From: Longimicrobium sp.
GTDB taxonomy: Bacteria; Gemmatimonadota; Gemmatimonadetes; Longimicrobiales; Longimicrobiaceae
Assembly (NCBI GenBank): GCA_036389795.1
Contig: DASVWD010000141.1
Span: 97,988-161,987 of the forward strand
Direction: 5' to 3'
Length of the DNA: 64,000 nt
The notes under the pieces: generated by a model
Database searches by the model: none
Seen by the model: only the letters and a program-made list of their open reading frames with translations
What the model was told of the DNA's origin: nothing
Shown: piece after piece, positions 34,867 through 43,573 of the stretch
Numbering within the stretch: position 1 is the stretch's first letter
Layout of the letters: the number at the start of each line of letters is the position of its first letter
Translations under genes and position numbers: made by a program

Positions 34867-36168
34867 TCACGGCTCCGGCGTCTCGGTGGGGTCGGCGGTG
34901 AGGGTGGGGTCGTGCATCTGCCCCAGGAAGAGGAGCGCCCCCGTGCGGTCGTCGCGGACGGCGAAGAGGAAGGGGCGGTCGGCGACGAAGGGGACGGGCG
35001 GCGGTGGGGCGCCGGCGGTGTCGGCGTCCACCCCGACCCCGGTGGCGGCCGCCGCCTCGGTGCCCTCCTCGTTCACCTCCACGAACGCCTGCTGGTGCAC
35101 GCGCCCGATGAACGGGTTCGGCCGCCCGGCGAGCGACTGCGGCGCGAACATCTCGTGGAAGTCGGCGCGCGTGTGGTCGAAGGCGTCGCGCACCCCCATC
35201 GCCTGCAGCGCGGGCGCCAGGTCCAGCGCGCCGCGCCATGCGAAGCGCGGGAGGGTGAGCGCCACCGGCGCGGGCGGGAAGTTGCGCAGGTACACCTCCC
35301 ACTCCGCGGCGGAGAGGGCGCCGATGAACGACTCCAGCGTGGCGCCCGAGTCGGGGAGGAAGACGTACAGGGCGAAGCGGCCGCCCGCGTACGGCAGGCG
35401 CACGGCGCGGAACCCCGCCGCGTCCAGGTAGCCGTACTCGCCCGTGCGCGACATCATCGGCGCCCGCACGGTGCGACCGTCCTCGCGGCGGAAGGGGCGC
35501 GGCCGCGTGGCCGCCGGGTCGAACTTCTCCGCCCACGCCCCCTTGAACCAGACGGCGTTCAGCACCAGCAGCAGCGTCTCCGGGTCCGGCGGAAAGGAGA
35601 GCCCGGGGATGCGCCCGTGCGTGGCCTCGCCCACCCACTCGTAGATGCGCCGCTCGCCCGACGGGTCGCCGAAGTCGACGGCGTCGACCTCCGCCCCGTA
35701 GTCCTCGCGCCCGCGCTCCAGGAACGCGGGGGCGAGCCGCGCGTGCGCCGCCGCCCACAGCGAGGTGGCGACCTCCAGCCGCACCGGGCCGCTCCGGTCG
35801 AGCGCGGCGCGCAGCGCGCCGTTCGCGCGGGCGACCGTGTCCGGCGCCGCGCTCCCGAAGCCGAGCGCGCGCGCCAGCTGGTCCCGCGTGCCGTCCGACG
35901 CGCCGTGGTAGGGGAGCGCGAGCGCGAGCCCCGCGGACGCGGGCGACACGAAGGCGTTCGTTCCTGGCCGCGTGTAGGCGATCTGCCGGAACAGCTCGAT
36001 CCCGAAGCCCGCGTACGAGGCCCGCGCCGCCCACCGCGCCGTCGACTCGTCCAGCGAGTCCATGCGGGCGCGGCCCGACGGGCGGCCGCCGCCGTCGCCA
36101 CACGCGGCCGCGCCCGCGAGCAGCAGGCAGATCGGGAGAGCGCCGAGGCGTCGCAGTGCGAGAGTCAT
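34867..36168 (-). CDS. Lipoprotein serpin (protease inhibitor)
   Basis: 433 residues. The signal peptide ends in GAAAC (Cys23), then a full serpin fold: NAFVSPASAGLALALPYHGA, LLVLNAVWFKGAWAEKFDP, FIGRVHQQAFVEVNEEGTEAAAAT and DRPFLFAVRD. The reactive-loop hinge from about 367 (EEGTEAAAAT) has the small residues needed for insertion, so it should be inhibitory. The loop continues GVGVDADTAGAPPPP, so P1 is uncertain. Bacterial serpins are uncommon; lipid anchoring suggests protection against external or periplasmic serine proteases. Confidence 0.93.
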   Translation of the reverse strand: MTLALRRLGALPICLLLAGAAACGDGGGRPSGRARMDSLDESTARWAARASYAGFGIELFRQIAYTRPGTNAFVSPASAGLALALPYHGASDGTRDQLARALGFGSAAPDTVARANGALRAALDRSGPVRLEVATSLWAAAHARLAPAFLERGREDYGAEVDAVDFGDPSGERRIYEWVGEATHGRIPGLSFPPDPETLLLVLNAVWFKGAWAEKFDPAATRPRPFRREDGRTVRAPMMSRTGEYGYLDAAGFRAVRLPYAGGRFALYVFLPDSGATLESFIGALSAAEWEVYLRNFPPAPVALTLPRFAWRGALDLAPALQAMGVRDAFDHTRADFHEMFAPQSLAGRPNPFIGRVHQQAFVEVNEEGTEAAAATGVGVDADTAGAPPPPVPFVADRPFLFAVRDDRTGALLFLGQMHDPTLTADPTETPEP

Positions 36169-36204
36169 GGACGGGGAGGCGGGAGAAGAGTCCGGGACGC
36201 GAAA

Positions 36205-36235
36205 GGGCGCCCGCCCCGGTGCGAGGCGGGCGCCC
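36205..36235 (-). terminator. Hairpin terminator after the XRE/Gly-Ser gene
   Basis: An 11-bp perfect stem (GGGCGCCCGCC and its complement) with a 9-base loop. On the minus strand it is followed by TTTCGCG, 40 bases after the stop at 36277. Confidence 0.7.
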
Positions 36236-36276
36236 CGAATTTCGGGCGGCGTCCGGCGCGCGCGCAAGAACGCGCG

Positions 36277-37206
36277 TCAGTCCGCCGGCTGCGACCCCGA
36301 CTTGCTCCCCGAACGCCCTCCGCCGCGCGTGCCGGACGACGAGCCCCCGCCCGAGCCGGACGACGAGCCTCCACCGCCGCCGGACGAGGAGCCCCCGCCC
36401 CCGCCGGAGCGCGACCCGGACGAAGACCCCGTCCGCGACGAACGCGAGCCGGACGAGGAGCCCTCGCCCGAGGAGCCCGTCCCGCCCGACGAGGAGCCCG
36501 ACGCGCCGGAGGAAGAGCCGCCGGAAGAGCGGTCGGCCGAGGAGCGCGTCCCGCCGGACGAGCGGCCGCCGGAGGAGCGCGTGCGGCCGCCGCCGCTGGA
36601 CTTGCTGCCGCCGCCGCCCGAGGAAGAGCCGCGGCCCCCGCCCTCGCCACCGCCGCTCCCGCGCGAGGAGGAGCCCCCGCCTCCGCCGGGCGTCCCTCCG
36701 CTCCGCGACCGCGAGCCGCCCGGGCTCGGCGCCCCGCCGCCGGCGGACTTGCGCGCGCGGGGGGTGACGGCGACCTCGGCGTGCACGGCCAGCGCGGGCT
36801 CGATCTCGAACTCGCCGCGGGCGGGGGCGCGGCCGGTGGCGGCCTCCAGCACCTCCACGGCGGTGCGGTCGGCGGCGCGCTCCACGATCTCGCGCGCCTC
36901 GCGCATCAGCGTCTCCATGTGGCCCAGGAGCCGGCGCAGCTCGTTGGCCTCGCCGGGGGTGAGCTGCGGCGTATCCTCGGCGGGCCCGGCCTCGGTGAAC
37001 ACCAGCACGTCCACCAGCCCCATGGTGGCGATCTTCGCCAGCGTGCCGTAGTCGGGCTGCGCCTCGCCGTTCTCCCACTTCGACACGGTGGAGCCGTCCT
37101 CCAGCCCCAGCGACTCCGCGAACTCGTCCTGCGTCTGCCCCAGCCGGGTGCGGATCCCCCGGATCGTGGTCCCGACGAGCCGTTTCGGTAGCAGCCTGAT
37201 CGCCAT
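36277..37206 (-). CDS. XRE-family HTH protein with a long Gly/Ser/Arg tail
   Basis: 309 residues in three parts. A Cro/C1-type HTH at 14-70 (LGQTQDEFAESLGLEDGSTVSKWENG), a helical segment at 80-125 that may dimerise, and a tail of about 155 residues (from 152) made almost only of Gly, Ser and Arg. The tail is predicted to be disordered and resembles RGG-type nucleic-acid-binding or phase-separating regions. ATG 37206 follows GGAGG. The opposite strand is also open over the tail, as a Pro/Glu-rich reading, but lacks any domain. The target DNA is unknown. Confidence 0.8.
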   Translation of the reverse strand: MAIRLLPKRLVGTTIRGIRTRLGQTQDEFAESLGLEDGSTVSKWENGEAQPDYGTLAKIATMGLVDVLVFTEAGPAEDTPQLTPGEANELRRLLGHMETLMREAREIVERAADRTAVEVLEAATGRAPARGEFEIEPALAVHAEVAVTPRARKSAGGGAPSPGGSRSRSGGTPGGGGGSSSRGSGGGEGGGRGSSSGGGGSKSSGGGRTRSSGGRSSGGTRSSADRSSGGSSSGASGSSSGGTGSSGEGSSSGSRSSRTGSSSGSRSGGGGGSSSGGGGGSSSGSGGGSSSGTRGGGRSGSKSGSQPAD

Positions 37207-37306
37207 CTCGTCCCGTCCTCCCTCTCGTCCCGACACCGTGAGCGCGCTTCGTCCAGTTGCGACGGCCCGAACGCATTTTCGGGGCCGGAGCGGGGCCGTT
37301 CCGGGG

Positions 37307-38479
37307 TCAGGCGCCGCCTCGCGCGGACAGCGCCGCGAGCGCCGCGCGCTCCAGCACGTCCACGGACACGGGGAGGCAGTCCTCGCAGATGTCGAAGCGC
37401 GGGGAGTGGTGCGGGTGGACGGCGCCCTTCTCCTCGCTGCGCGCGCCGACGAAGAAGTAGCAGCCGGGCACCCTCAGCAGGAACTCGCCGAAGTCCTCGG
37501 CCGCCATCGTGCGCACGTCGGAATCCGTCCGCACGCGCTCCGGGCCCACCACCTCCTCGGCGGCGCGGCGCACCAGCTCGGCCAGGCGCGCGTCGTTGAT
37601 GGTGGGCGGCGTGTCGAGGTGGTAGCGGAACTCGTACGCGGCGCCCAGCGCCTCGCAGACGCCCGCCGTCACCCGCTCCATGCGGCGCGGCAGCTCCTCG
37701 CACGCCTCCACGTCGAAGGCACGCACGGTGCCGGCCAGGGTGGCCGTGTCGGCGATCACGTTCCACGCGCTCCCGGCGTGGAAGGCGCCCACGGAGACCA
37801 CCGCCGAGTCCAGCGGCGAGGTGTTGCGCGACACGATGCTCTGCAGCGCCACCACCACGTGGCTGCCGACCAGCACCGCGTCCACCGTCTCCTGCGGCAT
37901 GGCGCCGTGCCCGCCCCGGCCGCGGACGGTGATCTCGAACTCGCCCGCCGAGGCCATGAACGGCCCCGGCACGACGCCGACGACGCCGCTCGGCAGCCCC
38001 GTCCACACGTGCAGCCCGAGCGCCTGGTCCACCCCCTCCAGCACGCCCTCCCGCACCATCCGCAGCGCGCCGCCGCCGCCCTCCTCGGCCGGCTGGAAGA
38101 CGTACTTCACGGTGCCGCCCCACCGATCGCGGCCGGCCGCCAGCCGCTCGGCCACCGCCAGCCCGATCGCCACGTGCGCGTCGTGCCCGCAGGCGTGCAT
38201 CAGCCCGTCGTGCGTCGAGGCGAAGCCGTGCGCCGTCTCCTCGCGGATCGGGAGCGCGTCCATGTCCGCGCGCAGCAGCAGCGTGGGCCCATCCCCCGCG
38301 CCCCCGCGCAGCGTGCCCACGACGCCCGTCCCGGCGATCCCGGTCTGGACGTCGTACCCGGCGGCGCGCAGCCGCCCGGCGGCGATCCCGGCGGTGCGGT
38401 GCTCCTGGAACCCCAACTCCGGGTGCCGGTGCAGGTCGCGGCGGGTGGAGATCAGCAGGTCCAGCTCGGCGGTGGCCAT
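37307..38479 (-). CDS. M20-family amidohydrolase (hippurate hydrolase / IAA-amino-acid hydrolase type)
   Basis: 390 residues. RRDLHRHPELGFQEHRT at the N-terminus, metal-site motifs RADMDALPI and HACGHDAHV, QPAEEGGGGA, and a lid domain around GRGGHGAMPQETVDA. All expected Zn/Mn ligands (Cys-Gly-His, Glu-Glu, His-Ala) appear present. It removes N-acyl groups from amino acids or small amides. ATG 38479 is used. The heptamer array at 38483 lies directly in front of the start. Confidence 0.93.
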   Translation of the reverse strand: MATAELDLLISTRRDLHRHPELGFQEHRTAGIAAGRLRAAGYDVQTGIAGTGVVGTLRGGAGDGPTLLLRADMDALPIREETAHGFASTHDGLMHACGHDAHVAIGLAVAERLAAGRDRWGGTVKYVFQPAEEGGGGALRMVREGVLEGVDQALGLHVWTGLPSGVVGVVPGPFMASAGEFEITVRGRGGHGAMPQETVDAVLVGSHVVVALQSIVSRNTSPLDSAVVSVGAFHAGSAWNVIADTATLAGTVRAFDVEACEELPRRMERVTAGVCEALGAAYEFRYHLDTPPTINDARLAELVRRAAEEVVGPERVRTDSDVRTMAAEDFGEFLLRVPGCYFFVGARSEEKGAVHPHHSPRFDICEDCLPVSVDVLERAALAALSARGGA

Positions 38480-38482
38480 GGG

Positions 38483-38518
38483 CAAGTGCGAAGTGCGAAG
38501 TACTAAGTGCGAAGTGCG
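38483..38518. repeat. AAGTGCG heptamers upstream of the M20 gene
   Basis: Five units mixing GAAGTGC and CTAAGTGC, four bases upstream of the M20 start codon. The mixture links the GAAGTGC type to the CTAAG/TTAGTGC type seen around the IVP-like gene. Confidence 0.8.
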
Positions 38519-38614
38519 CCGGCGATTCGTGTCCGCGCGCGCCGTCGTCCCGCAGGGGCGGGGCCTGCCTCGACTGCCGCGTCTCCACGAGAGCCGCCCC
38601 GCGCGCGGATGACG

Positions 38615-38680
38615 GCCTTGCAGCCTCCGCAGGAGGCTTCCTGCCGTTGTTGCTGCGGTTTCAACCGCCCGGACGAATGC
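38615..38680. repeat. GCAGGAGGCTTCCTGC / GCTGCGGTTTCAACCGCC repeat
   Basis: Part of the gap between the M20 and DUF2461 genes. The closing GTTGTTGCTGCGGTTTCAACCGCCC is a variant of the sequence near 46460-46495. Confidence 0.5.
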
Positions 38681-38710
38681 CGCCCAAACCGTGCCGAATC
38701 CCCCCGTGAT

Positions 38711-39400
38711 CTACCCCACCGCCGCCTCCGCCGCCTCCGCGCCCGCCAGCGTCTCGCGGAGCCAGAGGAGGAACGGGTGCATGGCGCGGAAGGTGTCGAG
38801 CATCCAGGGAAGCACGTCGTCCGGTCCGTCCCGCACGTCGCGCTCGCGGATGACGATGAAGCTCTTGAGCTTGATCACGCCGATCAGCGGCGTGTCCTCC
38901 GAGTAGCCGCGCGGGGGCCGCTTGAGCCGCTGCTCGTCCCAGATCCCGCCGAACGCGCGCTTGAAGTCGCGCCTGCGCAGGATCTTCTCCAGCCGCTCCG
39001 GGTGCTCGGCCACGTGCTCGCGGATGCGCGCCAGCCGGTCCGCGTCGGGCATGTAGACGCCGCCGGCCGCCATCAGCACGCCCTTCTCGTCCACGTGGAA
39101 ATAATAACCCGGGTCCGGCCCCTTGCGCCCCCGCTCGCCGATCGACGCGCTGAAGGTGGTCTTGTACGGCGTCTTGTCGCGGCTGAAGCGCACGTCGCGG
39201 TAGATGCGGAAGACGCAGTCCTTCGGGTCCACCCACCGCACCGTGTCGTCCCACTCGGCCACGCGCGCGATCACCTCGCCCACGAACGCGCAGAACTGGT
39301 CGCGCAGCGCCTGGTACTCGGCGCGGTGGGCCTCGAACCACTCCCTGTGGTTGTTCTCCGACAGCTCGGCCAGGTAGCGGGTGAGGCGGGGGAAGTCCAT
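38711..39400 (-). CDS. DUF2461 family protein
   Basis: 229 residues. FLxxLxxNNxREWF appears as YLAELSENNHREWFEAHRAEY, followed by RIYRDVRFSRDKTPYKT, GYYFHV, GGVYMPD and LKRPPRGY, which define DUF2461 (TIGR02453). The family is cytoplasmic with no proven reaction. ATG 39400 fits the domain start. Confidence 0.9.
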   Translation of the reverse strand: MDFPRLTRYLAELSENNHREWFEAHRAEYQALRDQFCAFVGEVIARVAEWDDTVRWVDPKDCVFRIYRDVRFSRDKTPYKTTFSASIGERGRKGPDPGYYFHVDEKGVLMAAGGVYMPDADRLARIREHVAEHPERLEKILRRRDFKRAFGGIWDEQRLKRPPRGYSEDTPLIGVIKLKSFIVIRERDVRDGPDDVLPWMLDTFRAMHPFLLWLRETLAGAEAAEAAVG

Positions 39401-39430
39401 CGGGCGCTCCGGGACCTGCGGCTCTCGTGG

Positions 39431-39473
39431 GCGAAAAAGCTCCGGCCCCGCGCCGGCGCTGCGCGGGGCCGGA
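39431..39473 (-). terminator. Rho-independent terminator after the 39539 gene
   Basis: On the minus strand a perfect 13-bp stem (TCCGGCCCCGCGC and complement) is followed by GCTTTTTCGCC. It is one of the few terminators here with a true T run. Confidence 0.8.
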
Positions 39474-39538
39474 CAATCTGCGCGGGCCGGGCGCGCCGCG
39501 CGAGGCCGGCTCACCCGGAGATGACTCCGCCCGCGGCT

Positions 39539-40165
39539 TCAGGAGGAGGCCGGCCGGGCCGCCGCGCATTCGGGGACGCGCTGGGCCGGCGCGGTGTAGC
39601 GGGCCACCAGGCTCAGCGCCCCGGCGTACTCGAAGAACCGGATGTACTCGCAGAGCTTCGCGCGCACGGCGGCCGGCTTCGCGGGGGCCTGGCGGTCGCC
39701 GATCAGGTAGATCCAGTAGGCGACCGTCGGGTGCCGCACCTCTTCGGCGACGAATCCCTGCGTCTGCAGGTAGTCGATCCGGTCCAGGGCCGTGAGGAGC
39801 CGGTCCAGCCCGTAGACCACGTGGCGCTCGTCGTCGGTCAGCACCCGGTTCTGCATCGAGGCGTCCAGCGCCTTCACCATCAGGCTGTCGGTGACCGCGA
39901 AGCACCGCCCCCGCGCGTCCGCCGCGGCCTCCTCGCGCGCGCAGACCCGCGGCTGGTTGTACTCCAGCATCAGCAGGGCGTCGCGGACCTCGGGCTCGGC
40001 CTCGAACGACTGCAGCAGCTCCGTGAAGTACTCCAGCCGCTTCCAGCGCTGCTCCTCGCGGTACTCGTTGAGCCCGAGGCCGAACGCGGCCAGGCCCCCG
40101 ACCAGGGTCAGCAGGTGGAGCCACTTCTCCGGATCGCGGAGCCACTGCCGGATTCCGCTGTCCAT
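39539..40165 (-). CDS. Membrane-anchored protein of unknown function
   Basis: 208 residues. One N-terminal membrane helix (about 17-33, LHLLTLVGGLAAFGLGL), then a helical cytoplasmic domain with EEQRWKRLEYFTELLQSFEAEPEVRDALLMLEYN. The layout resembles the DUF4760-type proteins that carry a membrane helix and a regulatory helical domain, but I cannot assign it firmly. ATG 40165. It is monocistronic, with its own terminator at 39441. Confidence 0.7.
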   Translation of the reverse strand: MDSGIRQWLRDPEKWLHLLTLVGGLAAFGLGLNEYREEQRWKRLEYFTELLQSFEAEPEVRDALLMLEYNQPRVCAREEAAADARGRCFAVTDSLMVKALDASMQNRVLTDDERHVVYGLDRLLTALDRIDYLQTQGFVAEEVRHPTVAYWIYLIGDRQAPAKPAAVRAKLCEYIRFFEYAGALSLVARYTAPAQRVPECAAARPASS

Positions 40166-40268
40166 GGCGTTTTCCTCGCTCGAGGGAGGTGCGTTCCGTC
40201 CGGAGGGGATGCCGCGTGGGAGAGGTGAGGTGCCGGGCTCCCGCCGGCGCGGGGGAGGACGAAGGTGC

Positions 40269-40496
40269 TCAGCGGTGCGGCCCCAGGTGCGAGCCGGTGC
40301 CGGTCAGCGCGGCGTCGGCGTACGACAGCGGGCGGTAGAGGTAGTAGAGCGCCGGCGCGCCCGCCGGGAAGATGACGTATGCGCGGCCGTCGCGCTCCCA
40401 CACCTCGCGGCGGGCGCCGCGGAGCCAGAGGTAGCTGCCCAGGTAGATGGCGAGCGCCGCCAGCAGCAGCGCGGCCGTCCTCGCCCTACGGCGCAT
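40269..40496 (-). CDS. Small membrane protein
   Basis: 75 residues: an Arg-rich N-terminus, one membrane helix (about 7-24, AALLLAALAIYLGSYLWL), then a short hydrophilic domain with WERDGRAYVIFPA. It starts inside the end of the YdeI-like gene (11-base overlap), so it is translationally coupled. No family is recognised. Confidence 0.65.
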   Translation of the reverse strand: MRRRARTAALLLAALAIYLGSYLWLRGARREVWERDGRAYVIFPAGAPALYYLYRPLSYADAALTGTGSHLGPHR

Positions 40497-41100
40497 CCGC
40501 GCTCCCTCCCGGCGGCTTCGGCTTCCGCGCCGCGCCCGCCAGCTCCGGCAGCCGCATCCCCTGCTCCGATTCACCGATCAGCCGGTCGAGCCGGCGCAGC
40601 CGGGTCTCCTCCTTCTTCGCCTCCATCACCCAGAAGACGGCCACGCGGCGGTAGCCGGGGGGCTGCGCCTGGAAGAAGTCCCACGCCTTCGCGTTCGCCT
40701 GGAATCTCGCCGCGAGCCCGGCGTCGAACTCCTTGGGCCGGTTCTCGTACGAGTACAGTCCCGACCGCCGCGGGTCGCGCTCGTGGAACTCCTTCAGCCC
40801 GGGCGCGGCCATCCGCCCGGCGCGCTCCAGCTCCTCGGCGCGCCTGAGGTTGACGGCGCTCCATACGCTCCCCGGCCTGCGCGGGGTGAAGCGGATGGTG
40901 TAGCTGTCGTCGTCCACGCTCTTGCGCACCCCGTCGATCCAGCCGAAGCAGAGCGCCTCGTCCAGCGCCTCGTGATACGTGATGCTGGGCTTCCCCGAGC
41001 CCTTCTTGTAGAACCCGACCATCAGCTCTTTGGCCGCGGCGTGGTTCGCCTCCAGCCACCGCCGGAAATCGGCTCCCGATTCGAAGAACGTGATCTCCAT
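40486..41100 (-). CDS. YdeI/OmpD-associated family protein
   Basis: 204 residues. EITFFESGADFRRWLEANHAAAKELMVGFYKKGSGKPSITYHEALDEALCFGWIDG, followed by RFTPRRPGSVWSAVNLRRAEEL, is the diagnostic N-terminal domain, and the C-terminal helical part contains FQANAKAWDFFQAQPPGYRR. Some relatives help protect against peptides or bacteriocins. The start is ATG 41100 or 41121. Confidence 0.9.
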   Translation of the reverse strand: MEITFFESGADFRRWLEANHAAAKELMVGFYKKGSGKPSITYHEALDEALCFGWIDGVRKSVDDDSYTIRFTPRRPGSVWSAVNLRRAEELERAGRMAAPGLKEFHERDPRRSGLYSYENRPKEFDAGLAARFQANAKAWDFFQAQPPGYRRVAVFWVMEAKKEETRLRRLDRLIGESEQGMRLPELAGAARKPKPPGGSADAP

Positions 41101-41186
41101 GCCACACGCAGCCTTCAGCATGGGTCAGCGGAAAACACTCCGCCCGATGTGAGCCACACCGGGCGGATGAACAGGACGTGATCCCG

Positions 41187-41711
41187 CTACTGCAGCTGCT
41201 TCAGCGCGTCGCAGGCGGCTTCTTCGCGGTACAGCATCATCAGGTTGCGGACGATGCAGACGCCCAGCCAGCCCATGGCGGAGTTGGGGCCGCTGTATCT
41301 GCGGAATTGCTCCACCTGCTGCTGGGGGACCTCGCCTTCGTAGACGTAGAGCTCCACGTCGCTGCCGTTGATGGTCCCGCCCGCGCCGTCGATGGCGTCG
41401 ATCATCTTGAACTCCTTGCGGGCGCCGCGCACGAAGCCCACCTGCTCGGCGTGGGCCAGCGTGAGCTTCTCGCCCGGAGGCGGCACCACCACAGTCGGTG
41501 CGGCGGCCGTCGGCGCGGCCTGCGGCTGCCCGGCGGGCGCCGGCGCGCCCTCGGCGGGAGCCGCCGGCGCCGGAGCGGCGGGCTGCGTCTGCGTCGTCGT
41601 CTGCACGTCGCCGGACGGCTCGTCGGAGCCGCGGCACGCGCCCAGCGCGAGCGCGCACGCCAGCCCCAGGAGGGCGGCGCCCGTTCGCGCCTGCGTGGCT
41701 ATCACCTTCAT
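41187..41711 (-). CDS. Lipoprotein of unknown function
   Basis: 174 residues. The signal peptide ends in LGAC, followed by an Ala/Pro/Gln/Thr linker (about 35-80) and a folded domain (85-174) with two cysteines (GVCIV, AACDAL). ATG 41711 is preceded by GAGAGG six bases upstream, better than upstream ATGs at 41729 and 41798. Function not recognised. Confidence 0.78.
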   Translation of the reverse strand: MKVIATQARTGAALLGLACALALGACRGSDEPSGDVQTTTQTQPAAPAPAAPAEGAPAPAGQPQAAPTAAAPTVVVPPPGEKLTLAHAEQVGFVRGARKEFKMIDAIDGAGGTINGSDVELYVYEGEVPQQQVEQFRRYSGPNSAMGWLGVCIVRNLMMLYREEAACDALKQLQ

Positions 41712-41828
41712 CTTCAGCCTCTCGATCATCGATTTCCTGCTCCGGTCGCCGGGTCTGCTCGAACGCTGCCCATAGATCCTTCGGTCGCCGCCCAACATCG
41801 TGCGTTCAGCGGTTTCGGAGCAGCGGCT

Positions 41829-41844
41829 CCCTCAGGATGACAGT
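41829..41844. repeat. Half site of the GAGGAATCTA/ATGACA family
   Basis: CTCCCTCAGGATGACA matches one outer arm of the element at 785-985. It is in the short gap between the deoxyhypusine-synthase-like gene and the lipoprotein. Confidence 0.4.
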
Positions 41845-41892
41845 CTTGGGGGACCTCCCGGCTTCCCCTGGTTACGGAGGTCAGCCCCGCGC

Positions 41893-43053
41893 TCAGCGGT
41901 CGCGCTCGAGCATGTGGCCCGCGTGGGCGGCGTGCCCGCGGGCGGCTTCCTGCACCGCCTCGTTGCGCTCGGAGCGCTCGTACTCCTCGCGGATGCGCGC
42001 CATCATCTCGTCGCGGCGGTGGTAGAGGCGCCGGGGCTCGCGCGGCGGGTGGTTGTCGAGCGCGTAGGCGGCCAGGATCGGCAGCGCCACGGTCGAGTCC
42101 AGGTAGCACACCACCGCGTCGGGCAGCCGGTCGGGGTCCACCTTCCCCCAGCTCACCGCCTCGGCCGGGGTGGCGCCCGAGAGGCCGCCGGTGTCGGGAC
42201 GCGCGTCGGTCACCTGGAGGAAGTAGTCGTGGCCGCGCTCGTCGATCCCCATCACCTCCTGGATCTGCGGCTCCGTCTGCAGCGCGAAGTTCTTGGGGCT
42301 GCCGCCGCCCAGGATCCAGATCGCCGACTTGCCGCCCGTGCGCTTGGCGTCGAGCACGATGGCCGCCGTCTCGTTCACGTCGGCGTTCACGTCGAACACC
42401 AGCCTGTTCCCCTGCAGCGCCTTGGCGGCCACGTTCATCCCGATCGACGAGTCGCCGGGAGACGAGGTGTAGATCGGCACGCCGTACTCGTACGCCGCCG
42501 CCAGCAGCGACTTGCGCCCCTGCCCCAGCTCCTCCTCGCGCGCGGCGACGTACTTGCCGCAGAGGAAGTGGAACTCGGCGGTGGACATCGGCCGCTGGAA
42601 CTCGGGGCTGGCGATGATCTGGCGGAAGAAGGCGTCGGTGTCGAGCAGCACCGAGTAGTCGAAGAAGATGTCGTAGATGCGCACGACCTCTTCGTCGCGC
42701 AGCACGGTGTCGGAGACGTGCGGGTTCCCCTGCTTGAGCTCCAGCCCGATGCCGAAGTGCGTGTCGTGGTACAGGTTGGCTCCGGTGGAGATGATCCAGT
42801 CCACGAACCCCGCCTCGATCAGCGGGATCAGCGCGCTCATCCCCAGCCCCGCCGGCGTGAGCGCCCCCGTCATCGTGAGCCCCACGGTGACGTCGTCGTC
42901 CAGCATCTTCCTGGTGAGAAGATGGCAGGCCTCCCTGAGCCGCGCCGCGTTGTACGCCTGGAACGTCCCGTCGACGAGGTCGGTCACCGAGAACCCGGCA
43001 GTGATACGAGCGGGCTCGATCCGCTTCCCCGATAGGAACTTGCTCTGCGCCAT
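41893..43053 (-). CDS. Deoxyhypusine synthase family protein
   Basis: 386 residues. The NAD-binding and spermidine-site motifs of the DHS fold are visible: [39 protein letters not shown], and the catalytic-lysine segment [15 protein letters not shown], then [16 protein letters not shown]. Bacteria lack hypusine, so homologues are thought to act in polyamine metabolism (homospermidine-synthase- or SpeY-like). The C-terminus is extended by a charged helix (about 345-386). The heptamer repeat at 43059 directly abuts the start codon. Confidence 0.9.
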   Translation of the reverse strand: MAQSKFLSGKRIEPARITAGFSVTDLVDGTFQAYNAARLREACHLLTRKMLDDDVTVGLTMTGALTPAGLGMSALIPLIEAGFVDWIISTGANLYHDTHFGIGLELKQGNPHVSDTVLRDEEVVRIYDIFFDYSVLLDTDAFFRQIIASPEFQRPMSTAEFHFLCGKYVAAREEELGQGRKSLLAAAYEYGVPIYTSSPGDSSIGMNVAAKALQGNRLVFDVNADVNETAAIVLDAKRTGGKSAIWILGGGSPKNFALQTEPQIQEVMGIDERGHDYFLQVTDARPDTGGLSGATPAEAVSWGKVDPDRLPDAVVCYLDSTVALPILAAYALDNHPPREPRRLYHRRDEMMARIREEYERSERNEAVQEAARGHAAHAGHMLERDR

Positions 43054-43058
43054 CGCAA

Positions 43059-43097
43059 TTAGTCCTTGGTGTTTTAGTGCTTAGTCCTTAGTGCTTC
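43059..43097. repeat. Left heptamer array of the IVP-like cassette
   Basis: TTAGTGC and TTAGTCC units in plus orientation, beginning six bases upstream of the deoxyhypusine-synthase-like start codon. It forms an inverted pair with 43561-43606. Confidence 0.85.
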
Positions 43098-43201
43098 GCC
43101 GTCAGTTTCCCGCCCATCCAGGGGGACTGGCGCGCGAGCCGTTCGGAACGTCTATTTTGTGCCGGGTACATCCTCTTCCCCCCACGACCCCATTCCTCCC
43201 G

Positions 43202-43573
43202 ATGAAGATCGACCGTTTCGAAGAACTTCTCGTCTGGCAGAAGTCCAAGGATCTCGCACTCGCAGTGTACCGGCATACAGATGTAGGCTCGTTCGCGCGA
43301 GACTTCGCCCTTCGCGACCAGGTTCGTCGCGCCTCGGTATCGGTGATGTCGAACATCGCCGAAGGCTTTGGCCGCTACACCAAACCCGAGGTTCGCCGCT
43401 TCCTCTCAATCGCGCGTGGCTCTGCGGCTGAGGTCCAGAGCCAGCTCTATCTTGCTCGCGACCTCGGTTATCTCTCCGGGAGTGACCACCGTGCCCTGAA
43501 CGCCCTCTGTCTCGATGTTGCCCGGATGCTCTCTGCCCTGCGCTCGTCCCTCGCCCGCCCCACTAAGCACTAA
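43202..43573 (+). CDS. Four-helix-bundle protein (23S rRNA IVP / Avd-like family)
   Basis: 123 residues. FEELLVWQKSKDLALAVYRHT, LRDQVRRASVSVMSNIAEGFGRYTKPEVRRFLSIARGSAAEVQSQL and a short C-terminal helix are diagnostic of the S23/TIGR02436 family. Relatives occur inside 23S rRNA intervening sequences and as Avd in diversity-generating retroelements; neither context is here (no reverse transcriptase, no rRNA). The last codons (TKH-stop) are written by the flanking repeat. The gene is plus strand between two minus-strand genes, and the cassette fills the entire gap between them. Confidence 0.92.
   Translation: MKIDRFEELLVWQKSKDLALAVYRHTDVGSFARDFALRDQVRRASVSVMSNIAEGFGRYTKPEVRRFLSIARGSAAEVQSQLYLARDLGYLSGSDHRALNALCLDVARMLSALRSSLARPTKH

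Noticed and set aside
36062..37051. Plus-strand frame rich in Pro, Glu and Asp opposite the XRE gene tail
   Set aside because: It is the antisense of the Gly/Ser tail. The minus strand has the HTH and a ribosome binding site; the plus strand has neither.
43202..43573. Diversity-generating retroelement
   Set aside because: An Avd-like protein is present, but no reverse transcriptase, template repeat or variable repeat was seen nearby.
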